Source: Rhodovulum sp. (GTDB taxonomy: Bacteria; Pseudomonadota; Alphaproteobacteria; Rhodobacterales; Rhodobacteraceae). From it: a stretch of 64,000 bases of DNA. Shown in pieces: positions 1 to 10,051 of this stretch; position 1 is the stretch's first letter, and the number at the start of each line of letters is the position of its first letter. The position numbers and the translations under genes are program-made. Where the stretch lies: positions 248,001 to 312,000 of the forward strand of contig PALT01000005.1 of NCBI GenBank assembly GCA_002706605.1, written 5' to 3'. The notes under the pieces were generated by a model, which was given only the letters and a program-made list of their open reading frames with translations, had not been told where the DNA came from and ran no database searches.

Positions 1-1
1 A

Positions 2-463
2 GGCGTTAAACGCCAACTGACCGGCACCTTCTCGCGCGATATGATCCGGCCCATGGCGGAAACTCTGTTGGCGCTGGGCTCGGACAAGGCGTGGCTGGTC
101 CATGGCTCGGACGGCACGGATGAGGTGACGATCACCGGCACCACATGGATTGCCGCCTTGGAAAACCACACCGTCACCGAACGCGAACTGCACCCCGAAG
201 AGGCCGGTCTGCCGGTCCACCCGTTCTCGGCCATCACCGGCGGGACGCCCGAACACAACGGCGCGGCGCTCCGCGCGGTTCTGGACGGGGAACGCGGGGC
301 CTATCGCGACGCGGTTCTACTCAATGCCGCCTGTGCGCTTATGATTGCGGACAAGGTGGACAATCTGCCCGATGGCGTTGCCATGGCCGCCGAGAGTATC
401 GACAGCGGCACCGCCAAAGCCAAGGTCACCGCCTTGGCCGCACTGACTTCGGAGAGCGCATGA
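2..463 (+). CDS. trpD: anthranilate phosphoribosyltransferase, C-terminal part (cut by window start)
   Basis: Transfers phosphoribosyl from PRPP to anthranilate, the second step of tryptophan synthesis, in the cytoplasm. Only about the last 153 residues are present; the frame is open from base 2 with no start, so the N-terminal half lies outside the window. Recognised by family features such as NGAALRAVL, the run of small residues in [14 protein letters not shown], and its position directly before trpC. The stop codon shares bases with the trpC start (ATGA), so the two are translationally coupled. The missing part prevents checking the PRPP-binding GTGGD-type motif. Confidence 0.93.
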   Translation, partial: GVKRQLTGTFSRDMIRPMAETLLALGSDKAWLVHGSDGTDEVTITGTTWIAALENHTVTERELHPEEAGLPVHPFSAITGGTPEHNGAALRAVLDGERGAYRDAVLLNAACALMIADKVDNLPDGVAMAAESIDSGTAKAKVTALAALTSESA

Positions 464-1275
464 GCACCACAATTCTGGATAAGATCAAGGCCTACAAGCT
501 GGACGAGGTTGCCGCCGACAAGGCCGCGCGCCCCTTGGCCGAGGTTGAGGCCGCCGCGCGCGACGCGGGTCCCGTCCGCCCCTTTGGCGAGGCCCTGCAA
601 CAGGCCGCCAAGACCGGTTTCGGCCTGATCGCCGAGGTCAAAAAGGCCAGCCCGTCCAAGGGCCTGATCCGACCCGATTTCGATCCGCCCGCCCTTGCCG
701 CCGCCTATGAGGCCGGTGGCGCGACCTGTTTGTCCGTCCTGACCGACACGCCGTCGTTTCAGGGCGCCAAGGACTATCTTGTGGCCGCCCGCGCCGCCGT
801 GTCCCTGCCCGTTCTGCGCAAGGATTTCATGTATGACACCTATCAGGTGGCCGAGGCGCGTGCGCTGGGGGCCGACTGTATCCTGATCATCATGGCCTCG
901 GTCAGTGACGCGCAGGCGGCTGAACTTGAGGCCGCTGCGGCCGAATGGGGCATGGATAGCCTGATCGAGGTGCACGATGCCCCCGAGATGGAGCGCGCGT
1001 TGCAGTTGAAATCGCCCCTGATCGGGATCAACAACCGCAACCTCAAGACCTTTGAGACGACGCTGGACACCACGCGGACCTTGTCGAAAATGGCGCCCGA
1101 GGATCGGCACCTTGTGTCCGAAAGTGGCCTTTTCACGCCCGAGGATCTGGTGGATATGTCGCGCTACGGCGCGCGCAGCTTCCTGATCGGCGAAAGCCTG
1201 ATGCGTCAGGACGATGTCACCGCCGCCACCCGCACAATCCTGTCGGGCGGACAATCTGGGCATCGGGGGATGTAA
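460..1275 (+). CDS. trpC: indole-3-glycerol phosphate synthase
   Basis: Closes the ring of carboxyphenylaminodeoxyribulose phosphate to give indole-3-glycerol phosphate in tryptophan synthesis. The 271-residue protein starts [13 protein letters not shown]; the frame is open further upstream, but that part is trpD read out of frame. TIM-barrel signature segments are visible: [16 protein letters not shown] (catalytic Lys and phosphate region), LPVLRKDF (catalytic Lys), [11 protein letters not shown], and VSESGL near the C-terminus. It is a free-standing TrpC, not fused to TrpF. The start overlaps the trpD stop by four bases and the stop overlaps the moaC start by one base (TAATG), so trpDC-moaC-moeA is one operon. 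Confidence 0.97.
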   Translation: MSTTILDKIKAYKLDEVAADKAARPLAEVEAAARDAGPVRPFGEALQQAAKTGFGLIAEVKKASPSKGLIRPDFDPPALAAAYEAGGATCLSVLTDTPSFQGAKDYLVAARAAVSLPVLRKDFMYDTYQVAEARALGADCILIIMASVSDAQAAELEAAAAEWGMDSLIEVHDAPEMERALQLKSPLIGINNRNLKTFETTLDTTRTLSKMAPEDRHLVSESGLFTPEDLVDMSRYGARSFLIGESLMRQDDVTAATRTILSGGQSGHRGM

Positions 1276-1751
1276 TGGCGGAACTGACGCATTTTGACGG
1301 CAAGGGCGATGCCCATATGGTGGATGTCTCGGACAAGGACGTGACATCGCGCACCGCTGTGGCCGCCGGTCATGTGAAGATGCTGCCGGAAACACTTGAA
1401 ATGATTACACAAGGTCGCGCGAGAAAGGGTGATGTTCTGGGCGTTGCACGTCTGGCCGGTATCATGGGCGCGAAAAAGACGCCCGACCTGATCCCGCTGT
1501 GCCACCCCTTGCCGGTGACCAAGGTCGCGGTAGAACTGACGCCCGATCCCGCCCTGCCGGGTGTGCAGATTGAGGCGACAGTCAAAACCACCGGCCAAAC
1601 GGGCGTCGAGATGGAGGCCCTGACCGCAGTGTCTGTGGCCGCGCTGACGCTTTATGACATGGTCAAGGCCGTGGAAAAGAGCATGCAGATCGGCGACATC
1701 CGTCTGGTGATGAAAGAAGGCGGTAAATCAGGCCGTTACGAGGCGTCTTAA
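1275..1751 (+). CDS. moaC: cyclic pyranopterin monophosphate synthase
   Basis: Converts 3',8-cyclo-GTP to cyclic pyranopterin monophosphate in molybdenum cofactor synthesis, acting with MoaA. The protein is 158 residues, the normal length. Near the N-terminus it has the family segment [16 protein letters not shown], and in the middle [18 protein letters not shown], which forms part of the active site. Its start shares one base with the trpC stop, and moeA begins on the next base after its stop, so the two Mo-cofactor genes are coupled. The tryptophan/Mo-cofactor arrangement is a common synteny in Rhodobacteraceae. Confidence 0.97.
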   Translation: MAELTHFDGKGDAHMVDVSDKDVTSRTAVAAGHVKMLPETLEMITQGRARKGDVLGVARLAGIMGAKKTPDLIPLCHPLPVTKVAVELTPDPALPGVQIEATVKTTGQTGVEMEALTAVSVAALTLYDMVKAVEKSMQIGDIRLVMKEGGKSGRYEAS

Positions 1752-2924
1752 ATGATTTCTGTGCCCGAGGCCCTTGGCCATCTGTTCGATCTGGTCACCC
1801 CTGTGGGCACCGAAACCGTGCCGCTGATCGACGCGGCGAACCGTGTGTTGTGCGCGGATGTGTCGGCGCGTCGGGATCAACCGCCCTTCGACAGTTCGGC
1901 CATGGATGGCTATGCCCTGAAATCAGCCGAGGCGGAACCCGACGCGATGTTTCAGGTGATCGGCGAATCCGCCGCCGGATCGCGGTTTGAGGGCACCGTC
2001 GGCGCGGGTCAGGCCGTGCGCATCTTTACCGGCGCGCCCATGCCCGCCGGAGCCGACCGCGTCGTGATCCAAGAGGACGTCCATGTCTCGTGCCGGATGA
2101 TCACCTTGGACAAGGGGCTGGACGACGGGCCCCATGTGCGCCCCGCCGGTGCCGATTTCCGCGTGGGGGACACGATTGCCGCGCCGCGCCGTTTGTCGGA
2201 CGCTGACCTTGCGCTGTTGGCGTCGATGAACGTGCCCGACGTGCCCGTCTATCGCAAACCCGTGGTGGCCCTGATCGCCACTGGGGATGAGCTGGTCATG
2301 CCCGGCGACACGCCCGGCCCCGATCAGATCATCGCGTCGAATATGTTCGGCCTCAAGGCCATGATCGAGGCCGAGGGTGCCACCGTTCGCATGCTGCCCA
2401 TTGCCGCCGACACGGAGAGTTCCCTGAAACAGGTCTTTGCCCTTGCCGAGGGCGCGGATCTGATCGTCACCATTGGCGGGGCCTCCGTCGGGGATTACGA
2501 TCTGGTCGGTCCCGTGGCCGCCGAACTGGGGATGGAACAATCTTTCTACAAGGTCGCGATGCGCCCCGGCAAACCCCTGATGGCCGGACGGTTCGGGGCT
2601 GCGGTGATGATCGGCCTGCCCGGCAATCCGGTCTCCGCTATGGTCTGTGGACGCCTGTTCCTTGTGCCCGCCCTGCGCGCCATGATGGGCCTGCCTGCCG
2701 CCGCACCCGCGCGCCAAACCGCACCCTTGGGCGCGGCGATTCCGGCCAACGGACCGCGTGAACATTACATGCGTGCCCAAATTCGCGACGGCGCGATCTA
2801 TGCCCTGCCCCGTCAGGACAGTTCGCTCTTGTCCGTGCTGTCGCAATCGCATGCCCTGCTGATCCGTCCCGTCGGCGATGGCCCGCGCGAGGTCGGTGAG
2901 ATCGTCGAATACCTCCAGATGTAG
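1752..2924 (+). CDS. moeA: molybdopterin molybdenumtransferase
   Basis: Inserts molybdate into adenylylated molybdopterin. The 390-residue length fits MoeA. Domain order fits too: an N-terminal MoeA region with PPFDSSAMDGYAL, a MoCF-biosynthesis domain holding ATGDELVMPG, GGASVGDYD and RPGKPLMAGRF, and a C-terminal beta domain ending in a REVGEIVEYL segment. It starts directly after the moaC stop with no gap. The last genes of the operon face a lexA promoter that starts about 16 bases after the moeA stop. Confidence 0.97.
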   Translation: MISVPEALGHLFDLVTPVGTETVPLIDAANRVLCADVSARRDQPPFDSSAMDGYALKSAEAEPDAMFQVIGESAAGSRFEGTVGAGQAVRIFTGAPMPAGADRVVIQEDVHVSCRMITLDKGLDDGPHVRPAGADFRVGDTIAAPRRLSDADLALLASMNVPDVPVYRKPVVALIATGDELVMPGDTPGPDQIIASNMFGLKAMIEAEGATVRMLPIAADTESSLKQVFALAEGADLIVTIGGASVGDYDLVGPVAAELGMEQSFYKVAMRPGKPLMAGRFGAAVMIGLPGNPVSAMVCGRLFLVPALRAMMGLPAAAPARQTAPLGAAIPANGPREHYMRAQIRDGAIYALPRQDSSLLSVLSQSHALLIRPVGDGPREVGEIVEYLQM

Positions 2925-2939
2925 GCGATCCCGCACGGG

Positions 2940-2968
2940 TTGACACAAAACAGGAACATTGCTAGAAC
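2940..2968 (+). promoter_or_regulatory. lexA promoter with overlapping LexA (SOS) box
   Basis: A sigma70-like promoter reads TTGACA (2940-2945), a 17-base spacer, then TAGAAC (2963-2968). GAAC-ATTGCTA-GAAC at 2954-2968 is an exact GAAC-N7-GAAC, the reverse complement of the alphaproteobacterial LexA site GTTC-N7-GTTC. It covers the spacer and the -10, as expected for autorepression. A third GAAC follows at 2975-2978 but with a 6-base spacing. Confidence 0.85.
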
Positions 2969-3035
2969 ACATGCGAACAACTGGGCGCATGTTCGCCACC
3001 TGTTTCTCTGCCAACCCGGATCAAGGGGGATTGCC

Positions 3036-3728
3036 ATGCTGACGCGCAAGCAAATCGAACTGCTGGATTTCATCAATAAACGTCTGCAAAAGGACGGTGT
3101 GCCGCCCTCGTTCGACGAGATGAAAGAGGCGCTCGACCTGCGTTCGAAATCCGGTATCCACCGTCTGATCACGGCGCTTGAGGAACGTGGGTTCATCCGC
3201 CGCCTTGCGCACAAGGCCCGCGCGATTGAAATCGTCAAACTGCCTGACGCGCTTGCCCCCAAGGGGTTTGAGCCGCGCGTGATCGAGGGCGATGCGCCCT
3301 CAGCCCCGCCGCCCCCCGGTGCGCAGGCGATTGAGGTTGTCCACGCGATGGAACTGCCCGTGATGGGTCGCATCGCCGCCGGTACCCCGATTGAGGCGAT
3401 CAGCGAGGCCTCGCACACCGTCGCCGTGCCCGGCTCGATGTTGTCGGGTCAGGGCAAGCACTATGCGCTTGAGGTCAAGGGCGACTCGATGATTGAGGCG
3501 GGGATCAACGATGGCGATGTGGTCGTCATCCGCGAAACCAGTGCCGCCGAAAACGGCGAAATCGTCGTCGCCTTGGTCGAAGGATACGAGGCAACGCTAA
3601 AGCGGTTCCGCCGTCGTGGTGACATGATCGCGCTTGAGGCCGCCAACCCCGCCTATGAGGACCGTGTCCTACCTGCCGGGCAGGTCAAGGTTCAGGGGCG
3701 GCTGGTCGGTCTGATCCGCAGCTATTAA
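3036..3728 (+). CDS. lexA: SOS-response repressor LexA
   Basis: DNA-binding repressor of the SOS regulon that cleaves itself when RecA is activated. The chosen ATG (TTGCC-ATG) gives [13 protein letters not shown], the normal LexA start, and a 230-residue protein; the frame continues upstream through the promoter without a better start. An N-terminal winged helix (about residues 1-65) is followed by a Pro/Ala-rich linker and the S24 peptidase domain. The cleavage site is A115-G116 in GRIAAGTP, and the catalytic pair is S151 (GDSM) and K189 (ATLKRF). The stop overlaps the convergent comEC stop by four bases. In Rhodobacter capsulatus LexA also affects GTA production (established for that species). 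Confidence 0.98.
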   Translation: MLTRKQIELLDFINKRLQKDGVPPSFDEMKEALDLRSKSGIHRLITALEERGFIRRLAHKARAIEIVKLPDALAPKGFEPRVIEGDAPSAPPPPGAQAIEVVHAMELPVMGRIAAGTPIEAISEASHTVAVPGSMLSGQGKHYALEVKGDSMIEAGINDGDVVVIRETSAAENGEIVVALVEGYEATLKRFRRRGDMIALEAANPAYEDRVLPAGQVKVQGRLVGLIRSY

Positions 3729-5773
3729 TCGGATGGCGCCCAAGGACGGGCGCCTTCGACCTCCCGCGCGGTGACCAACACCCCGTCGTAGATTGCCCAT
3801 GCGCCGGTCGCGTAAAAGGATCGCTGGTCGCGGATATCGCATCCCTCTGGGATGGGGTCATCGAATTTGTAGGGCACGATGACGGATGTCACATCGGCGG
3901 CGCAGGCATCTGCGACCTGTGCACGCCACCCGCGACCGAACAGTTGGGCAAGGTGCAGATCGCCCGATCCGAACAGGCGTAATGTTCCATCTACCTGATC
4001 CTCCGGCCAACGGGCCACGGCAACCTCGCGCGCGGCACTGTCCCCGTCGTTTTCCAACCAGACGCCTGCGGCGAACCCCTCCCCCCGCCGCTTGTTCAAC
4101 GCGCGTCCCTCGGGCGTCATGATCCCGATCAACGCACCGCCGTCGGACACCAAAACTTCGGGACGCGGGGTAAGGGACCACATCACCAACCCGACCCACA
4201 GAATCGCCACGGACACCCACCGCCCCATCCCGCGAAAACAGCAGAGCCACAGCCCGCCAATCGCGATCACCGCCAAAACCAATGTACTCGGCGCGGGAAC
4301 GGCGATGGTTGCGCCGTCCCATCCGGCGACCCAATGGGCGATCATCAGTATCCACGCGATCCCCCATTTCATCACCCACAATCCCACCCCGCCAAGCCCC
4401 AGCGGCCATAGGGCCAGTGCGACCAGAGCTGCGGGCGCCACGACCATCCCCATCACCGGCACTGACAACAGGTTTGCAACCAATCCATATTGCGCGATCT
4501 GGTTAAAATGGGCGGCCCCGAACGGCGCGGTTGCCGCCCCCGCCACCGCGGACGAGATGAACACCGCCAAAGCTCCCCGCACCAGCGCGGGCAGTTTGCG
4601 CAGCACCTCCGGCCCATCGCGCAGCGCGCCAAACACCGCGACAAGGGCCGTGGTCGCCGCAAAGGACAGCTGAAACCCCGCCGACACCACGGCCTCGGGC
4701 CGCAGGACCAGGACGATCATCGCCGCAATCGCGACGGATCGCAGCGTCAGCGCGCGCCGGTCCAGCAGGATCGCGACGAACATCACACAGACCATGATGA
4801 ACGCGCGTTGGGTCGCGATGTTCGCCCCAGAAAGGCCAAGGTACATCGCCCCTGCCCCGATGGCGGCGACGGCGGCGATCTTTTTCACCGGCGCGCGCAA
4901 CGCGGCATAGGGCATGGCCGCGCCGATCAACCGGATCGCGGCAAAGACCACGCCGGTCAACAACCCCATGTGCAGCCCCGAAATCGCCAGCAAATGCGCA
5001 AGGTTCGCGGCGCGCAAATCGTCGAGCACCTCACGCGGGATATGCGCGCGGTCGCCGGTGATGATGGCGGTGGCAAAGGCGCCCTCACGCGGGGCCATGT
5101 TCGACGTGATCGCGGATGACACCCGCGCGCGCAGCCCCGCCCAGAACGGCGTCCCCCCACCGGGTGGTCCCATGACCAAGGGCGTGCGGCTATAACCGAC
5201 CGCGCCGATCTGATCGAACCACGCTTGGCGGCGAAAGTTGTATCCATAGGGCTCGGCCGGACCGGGTGGCGGGGACAGATGCGCCGCCGTCATCACGCGA
5301 CGTCCTGCCATCAGATCAGGCACGTCCAAATCCCCGTGCATCGCGATCCGGACGAATTTCGGCGTCGGCCCCCGTAGGTCCATCCGTACCTGATCGAGCA
5401 ATATCCGTGGCGCATCGGATTGGGAGCGGTCGACGCGCACGATCCGCCCCTCAACCGGCCCGTAATAGCGGAACTGCAACACCGGTTCGCCGACCGCATG
5501 GGTGCGCCATGCCGCCATTCCCGCGCCCGCGCCCATTAACACAAGCGCAACCAAAAACGGGGATAAAACCTCCGGAGCGCGCCGCGCGAGAACCGCCAAG
5601 ACCAGACAGGCAGCCGCAACCGCAGACCACGCGCCCAGATCGGGTTCAAACCGCAGAGAAAAGTAAAACCCGATGCCCGCACCGAAACAGACCGGCACCC
5701 AAGCGATCATATGGCCCCGCTGGGTGGCGATGGCCGTGGACAGGCCAGTCAACAGGCCCGTGGTCACGCCCAT
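3725..5773 (-). CDS. comEC: ComEC/Rec2 family DNA-uptake channel protein
   Basis: Inner-membrane protein that moves single-stranded DNA into the cytoplasm. The 682-residue protein has N-terminal membrane helices, a DUF4131/OB-like soluble part (about residues 100-230), and the Competence domain with the hallmark [15 protein letters not shown] followed by many helices. The C-terminal soluble tail lacks the His-rich metal motifs of the metallo-beta-lactamase-like domain found in Bacillus ComEC; this short form is usual in alphaproteobacteria. A GGAG lies nine bases before the ATG at 5773. In R. capsulatus ComEC is needed to receive GTA DNA. It converges on lexA with overlapping stops and diverges from gltX. 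Confidence 0.93.
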   Translation of the reverse strand: MGVTTGLLTGLSTAIATQRGHMIAWVPVCFGAGIGFYFSLRFEPDLGAWSAVAAACLVLAVLARRAPEVLSPFLVALVLMGAGAGMAAWRTHAVGEPVLQFRYYGPVEGRIVRVDRSQSDAPRILLDQVRMDLRGPTPKFVRIAMHGDLDVPDLMAGRRVMTAAHLSPPPGPAEPYGYNFRRQAWFDQIGAVGYSRTPLVMGPPGGGTPFWAGLRARVSSAITSNMAPREGAFATAIITGDRAHIPREVLDDLRAANLAHLLAISGLHMGLLTGVVFAAIRLIGAAMPYAALRAPVKKIAAVAAIGAGAMYLGLSGANIATQRAFIMVCVMFVAILLDRRALTLRSVAIAAMIVLVLRPEAVVSAGFQLSFAATTALVAVFGALRDGPEVLRKLPALVRGALAVFISSAVAGAATAPFGAAHFNQIAQYGLVANLLSVPVMGMVVAPAALVALALWPLGLGGVGLWVMKWGIAWILMIAHWVAGWDGATIAVPAPSTLVLAVIAIGGLWLCCFRGMGRWVSVAILWVGLVMWSLTPRPEVLVSDGGALIGIMTPEGRALNKRRGEGFAAGVWLENDGDSAAREVAVARWPEDQVDGTLRLFGSGDLHLAQLFGRGWRAQVADACAADVTSVIVPYKFDDPIPEGCDIRDQRSFYATGAWAIYDGVLVTAREVEGARPWAPSD

Positions 5774-5849
5774 GCTTGTGAACTCCAGCCCGATTGCTTA
5801 ATCAGTGCCCAACGCTATCTCTGAATTGGTTTCCAAAAGGTTAACGCCC

Positions 5850-7253
5850 ATGTCCGCAAACCCGGTCGTCACCCGCTTCGCCCCTTCGCCCACGGGCTAT
5901 CTGCACATCGGCGGCGCGCGCACCGCGCTGTTCAACTGGCTCTTTGCGCGCGGGCGCGGCGGCAAGTTCCTGTTGCGGATCGAGGACACGGACCGCGCCC
6001 GTTCGACCCCCGAAGCGACCGAGGCGATCCTCAAGGGTCTGACGTGGCTGGGACTGGATTGGGATGGCGAGCCGATCAGCCAGTTTGAACGCGCCGACCG
6101 TCACGCCGAGGTCGCGCACCAGATGCTGGCCGAGGGCAACGCCTATAAATGCTTCTCGACCCAAGACGAAATCACCGAATTCCGCGAGGCCGCCCGCGCC
6201 GAGGGGAAATCGACCCTGTTCCAGAGCCCGTGGCGCGACGCCGATCCCGCGTCCCACCCCGATCTGCCCTATGTTGTGCGCCTGCGTGCGCCCCGCGACG
6301 GGCAGACCGTGATTAAAGATCAGGTCCAAGGTGACGTTACATGGTCTAACGACCAATTGGACGACATGGTTCTGTTACGTTCTGACGGCACACCGACTTA
6401 TATGTTGGCCGTCGTGGTCGATGACCATGACATGGGGGTGACCCATGTGATCCGAGGGGACGACCATTTGGCCAATGCGGCGCGACAAATGCAGATCTAT
6501 CACGCCATGAACTGGGACGTGCCGGTCTGGGCGCATATTCCCCTGATCCACGGGCCGGATGGTAAAAAGCTGTCCAAGCGTCACGGGGCCTTGGGTGTCG
6601 AGGAATATCAGGCGATGGGCTATGCCGCCGCGGGTATGCGCAACTATCTCGCGCGCCTCGGCTGGAGCCACGGGGATGACGAATTCTTTACCGATGCGCA
6701 GGCCAAAGAGTGGTTCGGATTCGACGGAATCGGCAAATCCCCTGCACGTCTAGATTTTAAAAAGCTGGAAAACATCTGTGGCCAGCACATCGCTAGCGCT
6801 AACGACGATGAATTGTTAAGCGAAATTGTCGCCTACCAATCCGCGATTGGCGCACAGCCTCTGAGCGAAGAAAAGAAATCTGCACTTTACGCGGCGTTAC
6901 CGCTGGTGAAATCGGGCAGCAAGACTTTTGGTCAACTCCTTGAAAAGTCACACTTTGTTCTGGGGGAACGTCCGTTCACGCCGGATGAAAAAGCGGCAAA
7001 AAATCTCGACAATGTATCCCGTGGTATACTGACTGAATTGACGCCGCACCTGCAAAATGCTAGCTGGTCGCGTGACGCGCTGGAGGCAGCGGTTTCGGCA
7101 TTCGCCGAGGCAAACGATCTAAAGCTGGGCAAGTTGGCGCAACCGTTGCGTGCAGCACTGGCCGGGCGGACGGCGACCCCTAGCGTCTTCGATATGATGA
7201 TCGTCATCGGCCGGGAGGAGACACTGGCACGTCTGGCCGATGTAAAAATTTAG
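5850..7253 (+). CDS. gltX: glutamyl-tRNA synthetase
   Basis: Charges tRNA-Glu with glutamate. The start [16 protein letters not shown] is preferred over an ATG 45 bases upstream because AAAAGG lies just before it and family members begin this way; the product is 467 residues. The class I HIGH motif is HIGG at residues 19-22 and the KMSKS motif is KLSKR near residue 239. The last third, the anticodon-binding region (about 6735-7130), looks different from the rest: bases 6781-7020 are 121/240 G+C (50%) against 72% in 5941-6000, with many A/T-ending codons. Rhodobacteraceae often carry two gltX copies, so this may be one of a pair. Confidence 0.96.
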   Translation: MSANPVVTRFAPSPTGYLHIGGARTALFNWLFARGRGGKFLLRIEDTDRARSTPEATEAILKGLTWLGLDWDGEPISQFERADRHAEVAHQMLAEGNAYKCFSTQDEITEFREAARAEGKSTLFQSPWRDADPASHPDLPYVVRLRAPRDGQTVIKDQVQGDVTWSNDQLDDMVLLRSDGTPTYMLAVVVDDHDMGVTHVIRGDDHLANAARQMQIYHAMNWDVPVWAHIPLIHGPDGKKLSKRHGALGVEEYQAMGYAAAGMRNYLARLGWSHGDDEFFTDAQAKEWFGFDGIGKSPARLDFKKLENICGQHIASANDDELLSEIVAYQSAIGAQPLSEEKKSALYAALPLVKSGSKTFGQLLEKSHFVLGERPFTPDEKAAKNLDNVSRGILTELTPHLQNASWSRDALEAAVSAFAEANDLKLGKLAQPLRAALAGRTATPSVFDMMIVIGREETLARLADVKI

Positions 7254-7321
7254 GGCGCACCCGCGCCCGCGACGCCACAGACCGGCGCCTTTCTGCGACG
7301 GTCCTTCAGAGAGGGACAACT

Positions 7322-8617
7322 ATGGTTGAAAGCACCAAGAACGCGACACTGAGCTTTGACGGCAAGACGTTGGAATTGCCGATGTATTCGCCCACCTCGG
7401 GCCCGGATGTCATCGATATTTCCAAGCTCTACGCCCAAGGCGACGTGTTCACCCACGACCCGGGCTTTACCTCGACCTCGTCCTGCGAAAGCTCGATCAC
7501 CTTCATCGACGGTGAAAAGGGTGAATTGCTGCACCGCGGGTATCCGATCGACCAACTGGCCGAAAAATCGCACTACCTCGAAGTTTGCTATCTGCTGCTC
7601 TACGGGGAACTGCCGACCGCGGCCCAGCTGGAAGATTTCGAGACCCGTGTGACCCGTCACACCATGGTGCACGAGCAGATGCACAACTTCTTCCGTGGGT
7701 TCCGTCGCGATGCGCACCCGATGGCCACCATGGTTGGCGTTGTGGGCGCGATGTCCGCGTTCTATCACGACAGCACCGACATCACCGATCCGTGGCAGCG
7801 CGAAGTCGCCGCGATCCGTCTGATCGCGAAACTGCCGACCATCGCCGCGATGGCGTACAAATACTCGGTGGGTCAGCCCTTCGTTTATCCGCGCAACGAC
7901 ATCGACTATGCGTCGAACTTCCTGCGGATGTGTTTCGCCGTTCCCGCCGAGGAATACGAGGTGAACCCGATCCTGTCGCGTGCGATGGACCGGATTTTCA
8001 CCCTGCATGCGGACCACGAGCAGAACGCCTCGACCTCGACCGTGCGTCTGGCGTCCTCCTCGGGTGCGAACCCGTTCGCCTGTATCGCCGCCGGTATCGC
8101 CTGTCTCTGGGGCCCCGCACATGGCGGCGCAAACCAGGCGTGTCTGGAAATGCTACAGGAAATTGGTTCGGTGGATCGTATCCCCGAATTCATCGCCCGC
8201 GCCAAAGACAAGAACGATCCGTTCCGTCTGATGGGCTTTGGTCACCGCGTGTACAAGAACTTTGACCCGCGCGCCAAAGTGATGAAGCAGTCCGCCGATG
8301 AGGTTCTGGATCTGCTGGGTGTTGAGAACAACCCGATCCTGCAGGTCGCGAAAGAGCTTGAAGCACAGGCACTTGCCGATCCGTATTTCGCCGAGAAAAA
8401 GCTGTTCCCGAACGTCGACTTCTACTCGGGCATCATCCTTGAGGCGATGGGCTTCCCGACCTCGATGTTCACCCCGATCTTTGCCGTGTCGCGCACGATC
8501 GGCTGGGTCAGCCAGTGGAAAGAACAGATTTCGGATCCGAAAATGCGCATCGGTCGTCCGCGTCAGCTCTACACCGGTTCGGGCGCACGCGATTACGTGG
8601 ATGTCGAAAACCGCTAA
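7322..8617 (+). CDS. gltA: citrate synthase (type II)
   Basis: Condenses oxaloacetate and acetyl-CoA to citrate, the entry to the TCA cycle. The 431-residue protein has the N-terminal small beta domain typical of the hexameric proteobacterial type ([18 protein letters not shown]). Catalytic regions are visible: [14 protein letters not shown], the [12 protein letters not shown] loop, and the NVDFYSG segment with the catalytic Asp. GAGAGG lies about five bases before the ATG. It follows gltX by 68 bases and ends in a strong terminator. Confidence 0.98.
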   Translation: MVESTKNATLSFDGKTLELPMYSPTSGPDVIDISKLYAQGDVFTHDPGFTSTSSCESSITFIDGEKGELLHRGYPIDQLAEKSHYLEVCYLLLYGELPTAAQLEDFETRVTRHTMVHEQMHNFFRGFRRDAHPMATMVGVVGAMSAFYHDSTDITDPWQREVAAIRLIAKLPTIAAMAYKYSVGQPFVYPRNDIDYASNFLRMCFAVPAEEYEVNPILSRAMDRIFTLHADHEQNASTSTVRLASSSGANPFACIAAGIACLWGPAHGGANQACLEMLQEIGSVDRIPEFIARAKDKNDPFRLMGFGHRVYKNFDPRAKVMKQSADEVLDLLGVENNPILQVAKELEAQALADPYFAEKKLFPNVDFYSGIILEAMGFPTSMFTPIFAVSRTIGWVSQWKEQISDPKMRIGRPRQLYTGSGARDYVDVENR

Positions 8618-8641
8618 TCGGTTTCTAAATGCATTCGATCA

Positions 8642-8670
8642 GGCCGCCCATCTGGGCGGCCTTTTCTTTT
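8642..8670 (+). terminator. terminator after gltA
   Basis: GGCCGCCC (8642-8649), loop ATCT, GGGCGGCC (8654-8661), then TTTTCTTTT. Confidence 0.9.
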
Positions 8671-8685
8671 GCCCCTACGCCCACG

Positions 8686-8718
8686 CATGAAAAAACCGGC
8701 CCAGGGTGGGGCCGGTTT
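8686..8718 (-). terminator. terminator after the CMD-family gene
   Basis: A 10-bp stem, AAACCGGCCC (8693-8702) with GGGCCGGTTT (8709-8718) and a 6-base loop. On the minus strand it runs into TTTTTTC, so it serves the gene at 8743-9309. Confidence 0.85.
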
Positions 8719-8742
8719 CGGGGACAGGTGTGAGCGGTCCGA

Positions 8743-9309
8743 TTATTCGGCGGCGACGTCGGTTTTGGTCCAGAGAAAGCCCTTGAACGCATCGTCAACC
8801 GGCGTGTCGGCCACGTGGTTGATGTAGTTGCTCATGACCTTCTGCGCGATGCCAAGGATCAGTTCCAGAATGTGGACCGAGTTGAAACCGGCGGCAAAGA
8901 AGGCCTCGACCTGCTCGTCGGAAACAACGGCGCGCTGACGGACCATCTGCAGGGTAAAGGTGCGCAGCGCCTCAAGTTTCGGATCGGCCAGCGGGGTTTC
9001 GTTGCGCAGGGCCTCGTTGATCGCGGGATCAATGCCCATCATTTTCGCGATGCCCGAGTGCGCGGGAACGCAGTAATGACAGCCGTGTTCGACGTTGATG
9101 GTCTGCCAAACAACGGTCATTTCATCGTTGTTAAAGCTGGTTTGCTGGAATTTCTCGTGCAGGACCTTGTAGGCCTCGAGAACCTCGGGTGCACCGGCCA
9201 TGGCCTTGTGCAGACCGGGCAGCATGCCGAAGGCTTTGACGGATTCTTCCAGCATCGGCTTGGCGGCGTCGGGGGCGGTTTCGATTTCATACAGCGGCAG
9301 GTGGCCCAT
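8743..9309 (-). CDS. carboxymuconolactone decarboxylase / AhpD-like protein
   Basis: A 188-residue all-helical protein of the CMD/AhpD fold. The redox motif is CHYC (C77 and C80) followed by H84, the arrangement CxxCxxxH used by AhpD-like peroxidases to relay protons and reduce peroxides. The family is used in peroxide or nitrosative defence and in some ring-cleavage pathways; the substrate here cannot be told. It is transcribed alone, away from a TetR gene, and two identical operator-like palindromes lie between them, so it is very likely the repressor's target. It has its own terminator. Confidence 0.85.
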   Translation of the reverse strand: MGHLPLYEIETAPDAAKPMLEESVKAFGMLPGLHKAMAGAPEVLEAYKVLHEKFQQTSFNNDEMTVVWQTINVEHGCHYCVPAHSGIAKMMGIDPAINEALRNETPLADPKLEALRTFTLQMVRQRAVVSDEQVEAFFAAGFNSVHILELILGIAQKVMSNYINHVADTPVDDAFKGFLWTKTDVAAE

Positions 9310-9355
9310 CGGTAAACTCCTGATTTGGGTTGTGATGCGCGTAAGTTGGGGGTAT

Positions 9356-9395
9356 TTGAGCGATCACTCAATGCCGAATTTGAGCGATCACTCAA
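9356..9395. promoter_or_regulatory. tandem TetR operator-like palindromes
   Basis: TTGAGCGATCACTCAA occurs twice, at 9356-9371 and 9380-9395, starting 24 bases apart. Each has TTGAG/CTCAA arms around a GATC core and is palindromic apart from one pair. They lie between the divergent starts at 9309 and 9449, so a bound TetR protein could control both genes. Confidence 0.75.
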
Positions 9396-9448
9396 AGGTG
9401 AAAGCATTCGCTTTTGACGCCCCCGATGAAACGGCCTAAATTCGCCCC

Positions 9449-10051
9449 ATGACCCGCCAAGCACCCTATAACCGTGACCAAGCCCTTGAGGCCGCCCTGA
9501 CGCTGTTCTGGCGCAAGGGGTATCATGGCACGTCCCTGAAGGATCTTGAGGCGGCGTTGAACATGAAGCCCGGTTCAATCTATGCGGCGTTCAAAAGCAA
9601 ATCGGACCTGTTTCGCGCGTCTCTGGATCAGCACGCAGAGTTGAATCTGGGCCTGTTGTCCGGCTGTGTCGCCGATGCGTCAACGCCCTATCTGGGGGTG
9701 GTCGATTTCATCCGGCAGTTGGGCAATCTGGCCGAACGTCCCACGGGCCTGCGCGCCTGTATGGCGATGAAAACGGTGTTGGAAATCACCGACACCGATC
9801 CCGACCTGCGCGCCGCAGCGTTAGAGCAGTTGGACAAAGCCGAAACCTATCTGACCGCCGTGTTCGAGGACGCCCGCGCCACCGGCGAATTGCCTGAAAC
9901 GGTAGAACCCGCGCGATTGGCCGCACGGGTTCAAATCTATATCCTTGGGTTTAAGGTCAATGCGACGCGGGGCGGTGGAAATGACAGCCTGCGCGCGGTT
10001 GCCGATGACCTTGCGGATGAGTTGCTGCGCCTGCGCCGCGCGGACGCTTAA
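9449..10051 (+). CDS. TetR/AcrR family transcriptional regulator
   Basis: A 200-residue one-component repressor. The N-terminal helix-turn-helix is clear (TSLKDLEAALNMKPGSIYAA, then FKSKSDLF); the C-terminal helical ligand domain (about residues 75-195) gives no clue to the ligand. It is divergent from the CMD/AhpD-like gene, with two identical palindromic operators between, which suggests local repression relieved by an electrophile or peroxide-type signal (inference). The stop overlaps the convergent enoyl-CoA hydratase stop by four bases. No strong Shine-Dalgarno precedes the ATG. Confidence 0.92.
   Translation: MTRQAPYNRDQALEAALTLFWRKGYHGTSLKDLEAALNMKPGSIYAAFKSKSDLFRASLDQHAELNLGLLSGCVADASTPYLGVVDFIRQLGNLAERPTGLRACMAMKTVLEITDTDPDLRAAALEQLDKAETYLTAVFEDARATGELPETVEPARLAARVQIYILGFKVNATRGGGNDSLRAVADDLADELLRLRRADA

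Noticed and set aside
301-1395. A 364-codon antisense frame over trpD-trpC-moaC
   Set aside because: It spans three real coupled genes and has shadow-type composition.
2965-2978. A second LexA box before lexA (GAAC-ACATGC-GAAC)
   Set aside because: Spacing is six, not seven, bases; kept only as a third half-site.
3725-4200. comEC as a truncated pseudogene because it lacks the metallo-beta-lactamase domain
   Set aside because: Alphaproteobacterial ComEC is usually this short and the competence core is intact.
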